Positions 34,686 to 43,768 of a stretch of 53,681 nucleotides of DNA are shown in pieces. The translations under genes and the position numbers were made by a program. Within the stretch, counting starts at the first letter, position 1. Every line of letters starts with the position of its first letter. Below the pieces are notes generated by a model that saw nothing but the letters and a program-made list of their open reading frames with translations, was not told the origin of the DNA and did no database searches. The DNA is from Synergistaceae bacterium (lineage in GTDB: Bacteria > Synergistota > Synergistia > Synergistales > Aminobacteriaceae): contig JAITGX010000040.1 of NCBI GenBank assembly GCA_031280275.1, positions 1-53,681 on the forward strand, read 5' to 3'.

Positions 34686-35434
34686 AATTTTTCAGGGCAA
34701 AACAAGGACGGAAAAAGGGAAAGCCGCTTTCCTTCCGGCAGATCGCGCCGAACATGGTGACGAGCGGCAACCTACTGTGCGGCATGTTCTCCCTGATGTT
34801 CTCCTTCAATGAACACTTTGTCCCGGCTGGGTGGATGATCTTTTTCGCGGCGGTCTTCGACGGGCTGGACGGCAAGGTGGCGCGCAGCTTGGGCGGCGGC
34901 TCCCAGTTCGGCTTGGAGTACGACAGCCTTGCGGACTTGGTGAGCTTCGGCGTCGCTCCGGGGATGATGATGTACATCGCGGCGCTTAACGGCTTTTGGG
35001 GTATCTTCGGCGCGGTGGTTGCCTGCTTTTTTGCGCTCTGCGTCGCGCTGCGCTTGGCACGTTTCAACGTGGTGCACGTGCCGGGACCCTTCCAGGGACT
35101 GCCCAGCCCGGCGGGGGGGCTCTTCGTTGCTTCCTTTGTCCTGGCGCGCGTTCCCCTGGGGTCTCTATGGACGGCCGTCGTCCTGGTCTTCACGGGTCTG
35201 CTGATGGTGTCCAGCGTGCCTTATGCGAACCTCAAGAAGCTGAACCGGGAAAGCGCGGATAGGAAGAAATGTCTCGCCTTCCTGGGGCTCGTGACCCTCT
35301 GTTGCGTTCTGCTGCGAGGCGCCGCACCCTTGGCTCTGTTCTCGCTTTACGTCGTGGGCGGACTTTTGCGCTTCGACTGGGGTGAGTGGCTGCTCCTTCC
35401 CGAAGCCGAACCCGTGGAGGAGAAAACACGGTAA
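34682..35434 (+). CDS. pssA: CDP-diacylglycerol--serine O-phosphatidyltransferase
   Basis: A 250-residue multi-span membrane enzyme making phosphatidylserine, the substrate of the upstream Psd. The CDP-alcohol motif FDGLDGKVARSLGGGSQFGLEYDSLAD is complete. The start overlaps the psd stop, so the two steps are made from one mRNA. A 20-base tandem repeat and the TPP riboswitch follow. Confidence 0.94.
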   Translation: MKFFRAKQGRKKGKPLSFRQIAPNMVTSGNLLCGMFSLMFSFNEHFVPAGWMIFFAAVFDGLDGKVARSLGGGSQFGLEYDSLADLVSFGVAPGMMMYIAALNGFWGIFGAVVACFFALCVALRLARFNVVHVPGPFQGLPSPAGGLFVASFVLARVPLGSLWTAVVLVFTGLLMVSSVPYANLKKLNRESADRKKCLAFLGLVTLCCVLLRGAAPLALFSLYVVGGLLRFDWGEWLLLPEAEPVEEKTR

Positions 35435-35438
35435 AAAC

Positions 35439-35477
35439 CTTTTACAGCTAAATATCTGCTTTTACAGCCAAATATCT
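35439..35477 (+). repeat. Tandem duplication ahead of the TPP riboswitch
   Basis: CTTTTACAGCTAAATATCT (35439-35457) is repeated as CTTTTACAGCCAAATATCT (35459-35477), 20 bases apart with one change. It sits where the thi operon promoter would be expected and may duplicate promoter or leader sequence. Confidence 0.75.
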
Positions 35478-35479
35478 AA

Positions 35480-35570
35480 AAGGGGAGCTTTTGCTGAGAG
35501 GACGGCATTTTTTTGTATGCCTTCGACCCTGATACCTGATCCGGATAATGCCGGCGTAGGAAGAAGGATG
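35480..35570 (+). promoter_or_regulatory. TPP riboswitch (THI element)
   Basis: AGGGGAGC, GCTGAGAGGAC, a variable stem, ACCCTGATACCTGATCCGG, then ATAATGCCGGCGTAGGAA match the thiamine pyrophosphate aptamer core in order. It precedes thiD. A strong hairpin with a T-rich tail follows, so control is probably by transcription attenuation: TPP binding favours termination. Confidence 0.95.
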
Positions 35571-35576
35571 TACGGC

Positions 35577-35612
35577 AAAGCGCGATTCCCCGGGGAGTCG
35601 CGCTTTATATTT
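35577..35612 (+). terminator. Riboswitch-linked terminator before thiD
   Basis: AAAGCGCGATTCC pairs with GGAGTCGCGCTTT around CCGG, giving 12 or more pairs, followed by ATATTTT. It lies 20 bases before the thiD start and directly after the aptamer, as expected for the expression platform. Confidence 0.85.
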
Positions 35613-35631
35613 TCGCTGGGAGGCGTATAGG

Positions 35632-36453
35632 GTGAAAAAGGTTTTGAGTATTGCTGGGTCGGATTGCAGCGGGGGAGCGGGTATTCAGGCGGACTTGAAG
35701 ACGTTCTCGGCTCACGGGGTGTTCGGCATGAGTGCCGTGGTCTCCGTAGTGGCGGAAAACACCAGTCGCGTCATTGGCATTCAGGACGTGCTGCCGGACA
35801 TGATCGAGAAACAGATCGACGCCGTCTTCGAGGACATCGAGGTGGATGCCGTGAAGGTGGGAATGCTGTCGGGTCCCTCCTGCATGAAGGCCGTGGCTGG
35901 AAAGCTGCGACAGTACGCCCCGGTTAACGTGGTCATCGACCCCGTGATGTACGCCAAAAATGGCTGTCCTCTGATGAATCCCGACGCTATCGACGAGCTG
36001 ATCGGGACGGTCATTCCCCTGGCGCTGGTTCTGACTCCCAACATCCCGGAGGCTGAGAAAATATCGGGTCTAACCATTGATGACATCGATGGGATGAAGG
36101 AGGCTGCGCGCCAAATCCACGTCATGGGCTGCCGTTACGTGCTCGTGAAAGGCGGTCACGCCAAGTACGGCCAAACCGCGTTGGACGTGCTGTTTGACGG
36201 GAAGGAGTTCCAGTATTTCGAGGCCCCCCGCGTGGACACCAAGAACACTCATGGCACGGGCTGTACCTACTCCTCGGCCATCGCCGCGAACCTGGCTCTA
36301 GGGCTGGGCGTAAAGGAGGCCGTGGCGGAGGCTAAGGAGTATGTCACCACGGCCATAAAGCACTCCCTTTCCATTGGCAAGGGACACGGCCCTACCCACC
36401 ATTTCTACGACCTTTATAAAAACGGACTGAAAAGGAAAGGTGAAGGAGAATGA
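35632..36453 (+). CDS. thiD: Hydroxymethylpyrimidine/phosphomethylpyrimidine kinase ThiD
   Basis: A 273-residue ribokinase-fold enzyme that phosphorylates HMP twice for thiamine synthesis. SIAGSDCSGGAGIQADLKTFSAHGVFG is the N-terminal signature; VIDPVMYAKNG and the anion-hole motif NTHGTGCTYSSAIAANLALG are complete. GTG start after GGGAGG. Its stop overlaps thiM as ATGA. Confidence 0.96.
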   Translation: MKKVLSIAGSDCSGGAGIQADLKTFSAHGVFGMSAVVSVVAENTSRVIGIQDVLPDMIEKQIDAVFEDIEVDAVKVGMLSGPSCMKAVAGKLRQYAPVNVVIDPVMYAKNGCPLMNPDAIDELIGTVIPLALVLTPNIPEAEKISGLTIDDIDGMKEAARQIHVMGCRYVLVKGGHAKYGQTALDVLFDGKEFQYFEAPRVDTKNTHGTGCTYSSAIAANLALGLGVKEAVAEAKEYVTTAIKHSLSIGKGHGPTHHFYDLYKNGLKRKGEGE

Positions 36454-37265
36454 AGTTGATCGAGTGCAGCGAGGAAAAAGCCGCGGCGGCGTGGGGTCGG
36501 ATACGGGAGGTTCGCCCGCTGGTATTCCACGTGACCAACGCCGTCGCCGCGGCCTTGCAGGCCAACGTGTGCCTGGCGGCAGGAGCGTCGCCGCTCATGT
36601 CCCAGTATCCCGCCGAAGCCGAAGAACTGGTGAACCTGGCTCAGGGCTTTTTGGTTAACCTGGGCACCCCCACGGATGCCGCTTGGGAGACGGTGAGGCG
36701 CGCTCTGGCGCGGGCCAAGCAGACAGGATGCTTCACGCTGTTGGACCCCGTGGGCTACGGGGCCTCGCGCTATCGAAACGAGAGTACAGACGCGCTGCTG
36801 CGGGAGCACGAATTTTCCATCGTGAAGGGCAACGCGGGGGAAATCTCCCTCTTGGCCGGGACTGGGGGAGCTACCAAGGGCGTGGACGTCCTCGCGGCGG
36901 GGAATTTGGAAAGGGGGGTTCTGGCGTTGGCGCGGGAACAGCGGTGCGTGGCCTGCGCCACGGGCGAGGCGGACTTTCTGAGCGATGGTGAGGCGGTCAT
37001 TCGCGTCACCGGGGGGAGCGCCCTGCTTCCCGGTCTTTCGGGCAGCGGGTGCGCTGCTGGAACCGTCGTCCTCTCCGCGGCGGCAGCCTGCGGCGACGCA
37101 GCTCTCGGAACCCTTGCCGGGCTTCTGGCGATGGGAATAGCCTCGGAACATGCGGAGAAAAACTGCGCGGGGCCCGGTTCTTTCCCAGCGGCCTTCATCG
37201 ATGAACTGAGCCGCCTGACTCCTGGGGACTTCCGGGGCAGTCGTTCCCGCTGGAGCGTTTCATAA
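36450..37265 (+). CDS. thiM: Hydroxyethylthiazole kinase ThiM
   Basis: A 271-residue salvage kinase for the thiazole half of thiamine. RPLVFHVTNAVAAALQANVCLAAGASPLMSQ, LDPVGYGASRYR, IVKGNAGEISLLAG and the late GSGCAAGTV motif define the family. The usual Asn in VTN is present. It is coupled to thiD by a 4-base overlap. Confidence 0.96.
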   Translation: MKLIECSEEKAAAAWGRIREVRPLVFHVTNAVAAALQANVCLAAGASPLMSQYPAEAEELVNLAQGFLVNLGTPTDAAWETVRRALARAKQTGCFTLLDPVGYGASRYRNESTDALLREHEFSIVKGNAGEISLLAGTGGATKGVDVLAAGNLERGVLALAREQRCVACATGEADFLSDGEAVIRVTGGSALLPGLSGSGCAAGTVVLSAAAACGDAALGTLAGLLAMGIASEHAEKNCAGPGSFPAAFIDELSRLTPGDFRGSRSRWSVS

Positions 37266-37275
37266 GGTAGCTATT

Positions 37276-37938
37276 ATGTGGGACAGGGAAAATTTGAGAC
37301 GGGCGCTGCGGCTTTACGTCATTCCCGACCGGGTTATAGGCGCGCCGCTGTCTTTGGAGGAACAGGCACGACTCGCCCTCGACGGGGGCGCGACGGCGAT
37401 CCAGCTCCGGGACAAGTCCATGAACGGCGGGGAACTGCTGAAGACCGCCAAGGCCCTAGCGACCCTTTGCAGGGAGAGAGGAGCGCTCTTCATCGTCAAC
37501 GACCGTCTGGACGTGGCGCTGCTCTCCGACGCGGACGGGGTTCACCTGGGGCAGGACGACTTACCCGTGACGGAGGCCCGAAGGTTGGCTGTGGCGGCCC
37601 AAGGGCTCTCTTATCCCTTCGTGATCGGCGCGTCGGTACATACGGCTTGCGAGGCGAAGGAGGCGGAGGGGGCCGGTGCCGACTACCTTGGGGTGGGAGC
37701 GGTGTTCGGGACGGGCTCGAAGGGTGACGTCACGATCATCGGGGTGGAGGGCTGCCGTGAGGCGGTGAAAGAAACCCTGCTTCCCAGCGCGGCCATCGGG
37801 GGTATCTCGCTCGATAACCTGGCTGAGGTGATGAGCGCGGGCGTGGACGGCGTGTCTGTTATCTCCGCCGTCGTCCGGGGAGACGTGAGGGAGCGCGCCG
37901 CCGCGATGAAAAAAGCCCTAATTCAACTTGCACGTTGA
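37276..37938 (+). CDS. thiE: Thiamine-phosphate synthase ThiE
   Basis: A 220-residue TIM-barrel enzyme joining HMP-PP and thiazole phosphate. LYVIPDR, AIQLRDKSMNG, FIVNDRLDVALLSDADGVHLGQDDL, and ADYLGVGAVFGTGSK followed by AAIGGISLDN are all typical. thiD, thiM and thiE together make thiamine phosphate from salvaged parts; no thiC, thiG or thiL is seen here. It converges with the dinG gene, 12 bases apart. Confidence 0.95.
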   Translation: MWDRENLRRALRLYVIPDRVIGAPLSLEEQARLALDGGATAIQLRDKSMNGGELLKTAKALATLCRERGALFIVNDRLDVALLSDADGVHLGQDDLPVTEARRLAVAAQGLSYPFVIGASVHTACEAKEAEGAGADYLGVGAVFGTGSKGDVTIIGVEGCREAVKETLLPSAAIGGISLDNLAEVMSAGVDGVSVISAVVRGDVRERAAAMKKALIQLAR

Positions 37939-37950
37939 ATGTTTGCCCTG

Positions 37951-39870
37951 CTATCCCTGATCCTTGACGATGAGGCGGCGATGTTTGCAAGGAGGAAGGC
38001 TTTCCAGGATTTTCCAGTCCCGGCGATCTAGGGCGCGTCCGTCCAACAGAGCCACCCGTCCTCGGTCCGTGCTGCTGCGGATCAGGCGGCCGACGGCCTG
38101 CCGCAGAAACATCTTGGCGTTGGGCAGCGTTGTCCCGATGAACGCCTTCTGACCCTCCAGCGCGTTGCGGGCCTGTACCAGGGGATCGTTGGGGTGAGGG
38201 AAGGGAATTCGGTCGATGATCACCTGAGTCAGCCCTCCGCCAGGGACGTCCACGCCCTCACGGAACGAGACGCTGCCGACCAGCACGGACGTCTCGTCCT
38301 CACGAAAGCGCCGGAGCAATTCCCTCTGCGGAAGCTCTCCCTGCACGAGGACCTCGTATTTCCGCTGACGCCCGCGCATGTGCCCAGCCAGCGTCCGCAG
38401 CAAGCGCATGGAGGAGAGCAGCACGAGGGTGCGCCCCCCGTTTTCCTCGCACAGCCTTTCAACTACGCGGCAAACCCTGGCGTCATAGCCGTTGCTGGCC
38501 ACGGGAATCCCAACGTCCACGACCAAAAGCTCCATCTGGCTTCGGAAATCGAAGGGAGACGAGGCGGCAAAGGTTACGTCGGGCGTAATACCTGTCTCAC
38601 GCGACCAGAAGGAAAAGTCGCCCTCAATGGACAGGGTGGCGGAGACCATAACGGCCTTTTCCGGGGTCTCGGACGCCAACGCACCCTGGACGATCTCCGC
38701 GCAGACAACGGGGGCGCTGGCCAGGGCGGTGGCGCTTCGCCAGTAGCCCCAGTTCGGGAAGTTGTCCACGCCCAGGCACCAGCGGACGGCCCGCTTATAG
38801 TCCCTCACCTCCTCGATCCAGTTCACTACGGCGGCAGCCTCACCCAGGTTGGGGTCGCTCTCGAACCCGCCCGATGCGAACCGATCCTCGATCCCGCGCA
38901 AAGGCGTCAGGAGCTTGTCCAGGTCGGCTATCAGTTCCTCCCCTTTGTGGAAAAGTTCTTCATTGCGCTCGGTTATTCCATCGCCCTGCCGATATTTCAG
39001 CCCCGCCAAATTGAAAAGGCTGGAAAGCGCCTTACGGCAGCTTTCCGCCTGTTTCTTGAAAAGGGACATATCGACCATGTTCCTGCCGAGCAGGCCGTCG
39101 AAGCTTGATAACGCCCTGGAACGCAAGAGGGATTCGCCGTTCTCGGCGTCCGCCTCCATCATGGCGGCGTTGCGGGCAGCGTCGGCCATGCGGTGGGCCT
39201 CGTCGCACACCAGCCAATCGTACTGGACAGGGAAAGAGCCCTTGCTTAGGATGTGCGAGAAAAAAAGGTGATAGTTGGCCACAACCACCTTCCAGTCCTG
39301 CGCGCGCCTGAGTGCTTGAGCGACGAAACAGCGCCCCCGGAAGGGACAGCCGTTCCCCAAGCAGCTCCGGGCGGTGGCGGACACCTGAACGGCAAGGGGG
39401 TGACTGGCGGACAGAGCCAATTCCGACAAATCGCCCGTCTCTGTTTCTTCAAACCAGCGGGGGAGGTCAAGGGGGGCGGAGCCTATGAGAGGCAGATAGC
39501 CATCCGGCACCGACGCGGCTCTTCTGAGACAGGCGTAGTTGCCCCTTCCTTTCAAGAGGCCGTAGGAAAAATTTCTGCTTAAAAGGGATTTGAGCTTGGG
39601 AAGGTCTTTGCCAATCACCTGCTCTTGGAGGGTGATGCTGGCTGTGAGGAACAAGATGTGCCTGTCCCTGGACTCCAAAAGGGCTGGGACAAGGACAGCA
39701 AAGGTTTTCCCCACGCCGGGAGGAGCCTCCGCCGCCATCACCGACTGACCAGGGTTTTGAAGAAACTCACGAACCGCGTGGGCGAAGCCGAGCTGCTGCG
39801 GCCGGTGTTCGTACCCTTCGAGGCGGCGCGCCAAGGGCCCGGAAGGAGCAAAAAAATCTTCGAATGACAT
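37951..39870 (-). CDS. DinG-family ATP-dependent DNA helicase
   Basis: A 639-residue XPD/DinG-type superfamily 2 helicase. Walker A is APPGVGKTFAVLVP (about residue 49) and the DEAH box is WLVCDEAHRM. Four Cys for a 4Fe-4S cluster are visible between them (NYACLRR; RSCLGNGCPFRGRC). C-terminal motifs include SATLS, GSVSFREGVDVPG and the motif VI arginines in QAVGRLIRSSTDRG. ATG 39870 (MSFEDFFAPSG) is chosen over the 32-codon longer track ORF, whose extra N-terminus is unrelated; GGGGGAG lies 12 bases upstream. There is no exonuclease domain. Confidence 0.9.
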   Translation of the reverse strand: MSFEDFFAPSGPLARRLEGYEHRPQQLGFAHAVREFLQNPGQSVMAAEAPPGVGKTFAVLVPALLESRDRHILFLTASITLQEQVIGKDLPKLKSLLSRNFSYGLLKGRGNYACLRRAASVPDGYLPLIGSAPLDLPRWFEETETGDLSELALSASHPLAVQVSATARSCLGNGCPFRGRCFVAQALRRAQDWKVVVANYHLFFSHILSKGSFPVQYDWLVCDEAHRMADAARNAAMMEADAENGESLLRSRALSSFDGLLGRNMVDMSLFKKQAESCRKALSSLFNLAGLKYRQGDGITERNEELFHKGEELIADLDKLLTPLRGIEDRFASGGFESDPNLGEAAAVVNWIEEVRDYKRAVRWCLGVDNFPNWGYWRSATALASAPVVCAEIVQGALASETPEKAVMVSATLSIEGDFSFWSRETGITPDVTFAASSPFDFRSQMELLVVDVGIPVASNGYDARVCRVVERLCEENGGRTLVLLSSMRLLRTLAGHMRGRQRKYEVLVQGELPQRELLRRFREDETSVLVGSVSFREGVDVPGGGLTQVIIDRIPFPHPNDPLVQARNALEGQKAFIGTTLPNAKMFLRQAVGRLIRSSTDRGRVALLDGRALDRRDWKILESLPPCKHRRLIVKDQG

Positions 39871-40046
39871 AGTCGTGACACACTCCCCCGAACTGTTTGC
39901 TGGGTTTTTCTCACGAAATTGGAATCTACACCTTGCGTAGATATTATAACGAATGATAGAATACACTTCATACGCGATAAAATAAAAAGGAGGAACTGTT
40001 CTCCTGTTTAGTGAAAGTGAAATTTTTTGGAGGAGGTGATTTCCGA

Positions 40047-40316
40047 ATGCCCAACAAGAAATCGGCGGAAAGACGCGTCCGTATCGAGGAGCGCAACCAC
40101 CTTTACAACCGTTACTGGACCACGCGCTGCAAAAACGCTGTCAAGAAGGTGTTGGCGGCGGTGGACGCCAAGGACGGGGCCGCGGTGACCCAGACTTTCA
40201 ACATGGCTCAAAGTGTGATCGATAAGGCTGTGGTCAAGGGTGTTATGCACCGCAACACGGCCGCGCGGCGCAAAAAAATGATGGCCCGGCGCATTAAAAC
40301 CCTGAGCGAGGCCTAG
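40047..40316 (+). CDS. rpsT: 30S ribosomal protein S20
   Basis: An 89-residue basic helical protein of the small subunit. MPNKKSAERRVRIEERNH, VDKAVVKGVMHRNTAARRKKMMARR-type sequence and total length fit S20. ATG 40047 has a near-perfect GGAGGAGGTGAT ribosome site; the track start 12 codons earlier is not used. TTGCGT and TAGAAT 18 bases apart near 39932-39961 may be its promoter. A terminator follows. Confidence 0.97.
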   Translation: MPNKKSAERRVRIEERNHLYNRYWTTRCKNAVKKVLAAVDAKDGAAVTQTFNMAQSVIDKAVVKGVMHRNTAARRKKMMARRIKTLSEA

Positions 40317-40343
40317 AGCCGAGTCAGAGAACCTCGCGAATGG

Positions 40344-40369
40344 GAGGCCCCTAAAAAAGGCCTCTTTTT
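40344..40369 (+). terminator. Rho-independent terminator of rpsT
   Basis: GAGGCC and GGCCTC enclose a 9-base loop CCTAAAAAA and are followed by TTTTT. It lies 28 bases after the rpsT stop. Confidence 0.88.
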
Positions 40370-40430
40370 GTGTTTCAGCGGCGAACAGGTGTTCTCAGCG
40401 CGGACAGGTTTGGGAAAGGCGGTAAAAATT

Positions 40431-40928
40431 ATGGCCGATTACGCAAAAGTTTCCACACCGCTTGGAGAAATGTTTTTAGTGTCGGAGGAGTCCGCGCTTT
40501 GCGGAGCCTGGTTCGTGGGGCAGAAGTATTTCCCAAGTTTGGAGAACTGGCAAGAACGAGAAAATAGCGTGCTCAAAGCCGCGGCACAGGAGCTGAGGCT
40601 TTACTTCGCTGGGAAGCTGCGGAAGTTCTCCATCCCGGCCCACCCCGTGGGAACGGCGTTTCAGCAAAAGGTCTGGATGGCCATCGCGGAGATTCCCTAC
40701 CAACACGTTTCAAGCTACGGAGAGCTGGCCGCGAAACTGGGTTCGAGCCCTCGCGCCGTCGGTGCGGCCACGGGCCGCAACCCTGTTAGCCTCTTCATCC
40801 CCTGCCACCGCGTCGTCGGAAGCGACGGCGCCATTACCGGCTACGCGGGCGGTCTGGATAAGAAAAAAGCTCTCCTGGCCTTGGAAGGCGTTAAAGTGGA
40901 CGAGGATAAAGTGGTAAGGAAGCACTGA
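40431..40928 (+). CDS. ogt: Methylated-DNA--protein-cysteine methyltransferase
   Basis: A 165-residue suicide repair enzyme for O6-methylguanine. The active-site motif is IPCHRVVGSDG; GTAFQQKVWMAIAEIPYQHVSSYGELA and the helix-turn-helix arginine region SSPRAVGAATGRNP are typical. ATG 40431 is chosen over the upstream track start, which runs into the rpsT terminator. The last codons (RKH and the TGA) lie inside repeat copy F, so the native stop was probably displaced. Confidence 0.94.
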   Translation: MADYAKVSTPLGEMFLVSEESALCGAWFVGQKYFPSLENWQERENSVLKAAAQELRLYFAGKLRKFSIPAHPVGTAFQQKVWMAIAEIPYQHVSSYGELAAKLGSSPRAVGAATGRNPVSLFIPCHRVVGSDGAITGYAGGLDKKKALLALEGVKVDEDKVVRKH

Positions 40929-40943
40929 TTAATGGGGTTCTTA
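40918..40943 (+). repeat. Dispersed palindromic element, copy F (left end only)
   Basis: GGAAGCACTGATTAATGGGGTTCTTA matches the first 26 bases of the element. It overlaps the end of ogt and stops 5 bases before the csaB stop codon, between convergent genes. Confidence 0.75.
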
Positions 40944-40947
40944 TTTT

Positions 40948-41964
40948 TTAACTTGAAAGTACCTCCGTGTACAGAATATTTATTTCTTCTTTAACGGTCT
41001 CGAGGGAAGGAAGAGAGGCGGCACGAGGCTGGGGAAGCGGGCCTTCCCGCCAAAGGGGGACGCCGCAGTCCGCCGCGAAAGCCTCTACCTTGGGGTCGTA
41101 AGGCGCGGCCACCAGGGGAATACGGGCCATGCCTGCCAAGATCGCAAAGTGCAGCCTCATTCCAGCGGCTCCGGCAGCGCCGCTAAAAACCTGAGCGGCC
41201 TCCCGCAGGGACGTGACGCGCTCCACTCGGGACAAAGAAATCTTCTCCTCCTGCGCGAGATGGTTCATCAGGGCTTCGTCCTCCGCGGAAAGCGCCACTC
41301 CAACGACCTCCCCCGCGAAAGTACGGGCGTAGGCGGAAATTGCCTCAGCGAATCGTTCCGGCAGCCCGCCGGGATGGGGTCGGAGGTTCACCAGCAGTCT
41401 TGGGGAAACTTCTTCGTCTCTTGAAACCCTCAAAAAGGCCGAAAAAGCGTCTCCCAGGAAGAGCACCGGGTCGTGCCCAGCTTTGGGGGAGGGGGAAAAT
41501 TTCCAGTTTTCGCAGAGAAACAGCGACGCTTTGTCCCGCACGTGGAGGACGCGGCATCTTTTCAGGGCGTCCCGCGCCAGCCATGGACCCAGGCGCGTGG
41601 AAAACGGCCCCACTGACTGACCTACGGCCCAGGGAACAGCCTCTAGAAGCGCCGCCAGCCGCACGAGTCCCCAATAATAAAAACAGGAGCGGAGGCTGGT
41701 GGCATCCTGGAACAGTCCCCCGCCCCCCAGCAGAAAGGTTTCGCTTTGGATCAGAACCCGACTTACGTCGGCCAAACTCCATCGATTCACGGCGTCGATT
41801 CCCAATTTTTCTTTCGCGCCCTCGGCGTCGTTGGTGAGGATCACGATGGAACCGCGTTCGACGCCATGCCGCAGGAGCGACGTCACAAGGGCCTCGGCCA
41901 GAAGCTCGTCGCCCAGGTTGCCAAACCCGTAGTAGCCGGCTAAGGCGACGCGGTAGCGCCTCAC
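40948..41964 (-). CDS. csaB: Polysaccharide pyruvyl transferase CsaB
   Basis: A 338-residue enzyme that adds ketal pyruvate to cell-wall polysaccharide, the anchor of S-layer-homology proteins. GYYGFGNLGDELLAEALV at the N-terminus, LLGGGGLFQD and the late GMRLHFAILA motif identify the family. GTG 41964 lies within the end of the ribosome site region of the upstream DUF5693 gene, 4 bases after its stop. The pairing with DUF5693 is common. Confidence 0.92.
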   Translation of the reverse strand: MRRYRVALAGYYGFGNLGDELLAEALVTSLLRHGVERGSIVILTNDAEGAKEKLGIDAVNRWSLADVSRVLIQSETFLLGGGGLFQDATSLRSCFYYWGLVRLAALLEAVPWAVGQSVGPFSTRLGPWLARDALKRCRVLHVRDKASLFLCENWKFSPSPKAGHDPVLFLGDAFSAFLRVSRDEEVSPRLLVNLRPHPGGLPERFAEAISAYARTFAGEVVGVALSAEDEALMNHLAQEEKISLSRVERVTSLREAAQVFSGAAGAAGMRLHFAILAGMARIPLVAAPYDPKVEAFAADCGVPLWREGPLPQPRAASLPSLETVKEEINILYTEVLSS

Positions 41965-41968
41965 CCTC

Positions 41969-43756
41969 CTACTCCGCCAGAAACCGCGACCTCTTCCACA
42001 GAGGCAAGGCGACGTACTTCACGGCCGCCACGGCGGCGGCGCCCAGCAGCACTCCCGTCCAGAGCCCGTGAAATTCGCGCAGCAAAATGAACAGAAGCGG
42101 CGTGTGGTAGTGACAGAAGCTGTTGACCACGGAGGAAAAGCCCACGGCCACCCCCACGCGCAGCGCTTCCCGGCAACGTGCCCACAGCCCCGCTCTCGCC
42201 GCGAAGGCCCAGAGCAACAGGCAGGGATAGCCGATAAACACCTCCTTGCTGCGGGGACGGGCGACCAGAAAACGCTCTAGGGCGGCGCGTATCTGGGTCT
42301 CGACGCCAGGGATGAACTGGACGTTGTCGCTGCGGAAAAGCGCCACGACCAGCCCCGCTAACAGAGCGCTCCCCAGAAATAGCTCTCCCCAGAGCGGCGG
42401 GCGAGAGAGGAATGCCGACAAGGACTCCGGGTGAACGCGGCGGTGCATGTCGTGCAGGAGCACCAGGAGCGGCGGCAGCATCAGGGTGAGTTTCACCCCG
42501 GAAAAGGTTCTGAGACGCAGCATATAGGAGGGTTCGCTGAAAAGCGTCGCTATGGCCAACCCTCCGACGAAAGCGTACAGAACCCCGGACAAGAGCGGCC
42601 TCCAGAGGCGTTTAGGGTTGTCCATTGCCAGCAATGACGCCTCCGTCACCACGAAGACGGCGGTGAGAGCACCAAGCCAGCGGGCCAGGGGAGGCACGAG
42701 CGCGGCAGCGACAGCGAGAAGAAAAGAGCCGGGCACGATAATGCGGTTTTCCCATTGGAACATCGGTTTTCCCGCGATGCGCCCCGCGTAGCGGAACGCG
42801 GCTAAGAAAAAGAAAATGGAGCAGGGCAGAAAGAACCCTAGGTACATATAGGGCCGTTCCGGCCAATATCTGGCAAACATAGCGCTTATCCCTGCCCCGT
42901 CCGGCGGATACTTGGCGAACACCGCCTCGGGCCAGCCAATTCGCAGGCCGTGGGCTCTCAGGTCATCCGCCAGGCGCTCCACCTCCGCGCCGAAGTCATG
43001 AAGAGCGGAGCCCCCGCCGCCGGAAGTTGACGGGCGAAAGATCAAAAGACGCACGGAGCGCTCGACCGCCGCGCGCACCAGGCGCTCGCGCAGGGCGGAG
43101 CGGCTGATTCTGCGGACGAGTAATTCCTCGTTGGTCACACTGTGCAGGGGAATAATATGGGGAGACATCAGCTCCTCAAGCCGCGCCGCGCCCAGTTGGC
43201 GGGAAAACTCGACCCACGCCACGGGCATAGAAAATTCCTTCAGGAGGGAGGCCAGGGGAACCAGGTTGGGATAGCCTAAGACCACGTCACCTGACGGGGC
43301 GGCGACGGCGATGTTCCGATACGCGGAGAAAACCCCCCGCGCCGTTTCCAGGGCCTCTTTCAGCCTCCAGGCCGGTGCGGGCGCGACGCGGTAGAACACG
43401 GGCATGTCCGCTTCCGCCGCAGCGTTCAGGCCCTCTCTGTCAGGACCAGTCCGCTTAGGGCCGCGGCCGCCCGTGGTAATGTCTTTTTGCAGGTCCTCGG
43501 GGCTGTAGTCCCTAATCATCACGCCGCCGAGCCCCTTCCCCTTCAGGTACTCCAAGGCCGCTTTGGGTGAGAGCCCCACGGCCTCCGCCAGAGGAAGCAC
43601 CTCACGGTAGTCGGCCACGACCGCAACGGTTGCGTTGGCTGCCTCCAGCCTCAGACGCGGCTCCAGACAAACGCAGACCACAAGCGCCGCGAAAGACAAA
43701 CAAATCCCTCTTGCGGTCAGGCGGGATTCACAAAAATTTTTACACCACTTCCCCAC
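41969..43756 (-). CDS. DUF5693 family multi-span membrane protein
   Basis: A 595-residue protein. After an N-terminal hydrophobic helix (about 16-32), residues 45-290 form a soluble extracytoplasmic part with VAVVADYREVLPLA and GVMIRDYSPEDL; the C-terminal half has about eight membrane segments. The family has no known reaction, but its constant link to CsaB suggests cell-wall polysaccharide assembly or export. GTG 43756 has GGAGGG upstream. It sits 12 bases after maf in the minus-strand operon. Confidence 0.8.
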   Translation of the reverse strand: MGKWCKNFCESRLTARGICLSFAALVVCVCLEPRLRLEAANATVAVVADYREVLPLAEAVGLSPKAALEYLKGKGLGGVMIRDYSPEDLQKDITTGGRGPKRTGPDREGLNAAAEADMPVFYRVAPAPAWRLKEALETARGVFSAYRNIAVAAPSGDVVLGYPNLVPLASLLKEFSMPVAWVEFSRQLGAARLEELMSPHIIPLHSVTNEELLVRRISRSALRERLVRAAVERSVRLLIFRPSTSGGGGSALHDFGAEVERLADDLRAHGLRIGWPEAVFAKYPPDGAGISAMFARYWPERPYMYLGFFLPCSIFFFLAAFRYAGRIAGKPMFQWENRIIVPGSFLLAVAAALVPPLARWLGALTAVFVVTEASLLAMDNPKRLWRPLLSGVLYAFVGGLAIATLFSEPSYMLRLRTFSGVKLTLMLPPLLVLLHDMHRRVHPESLSAFLSRPPLWGELFLGSALLAGLVVALFRSDNVQFIPGVETQIRAALERFLVARPRSKEVFIGYPCLLLWAFAARAGLWARCREALRVGVAVGFSSVVNSFCHYHTPLLFILLREFHGLWTGVLLGAAAVAAVKYVALPLWKRSRFLAE

Positions 43757-43768
43757 GCAAATCCCTCC

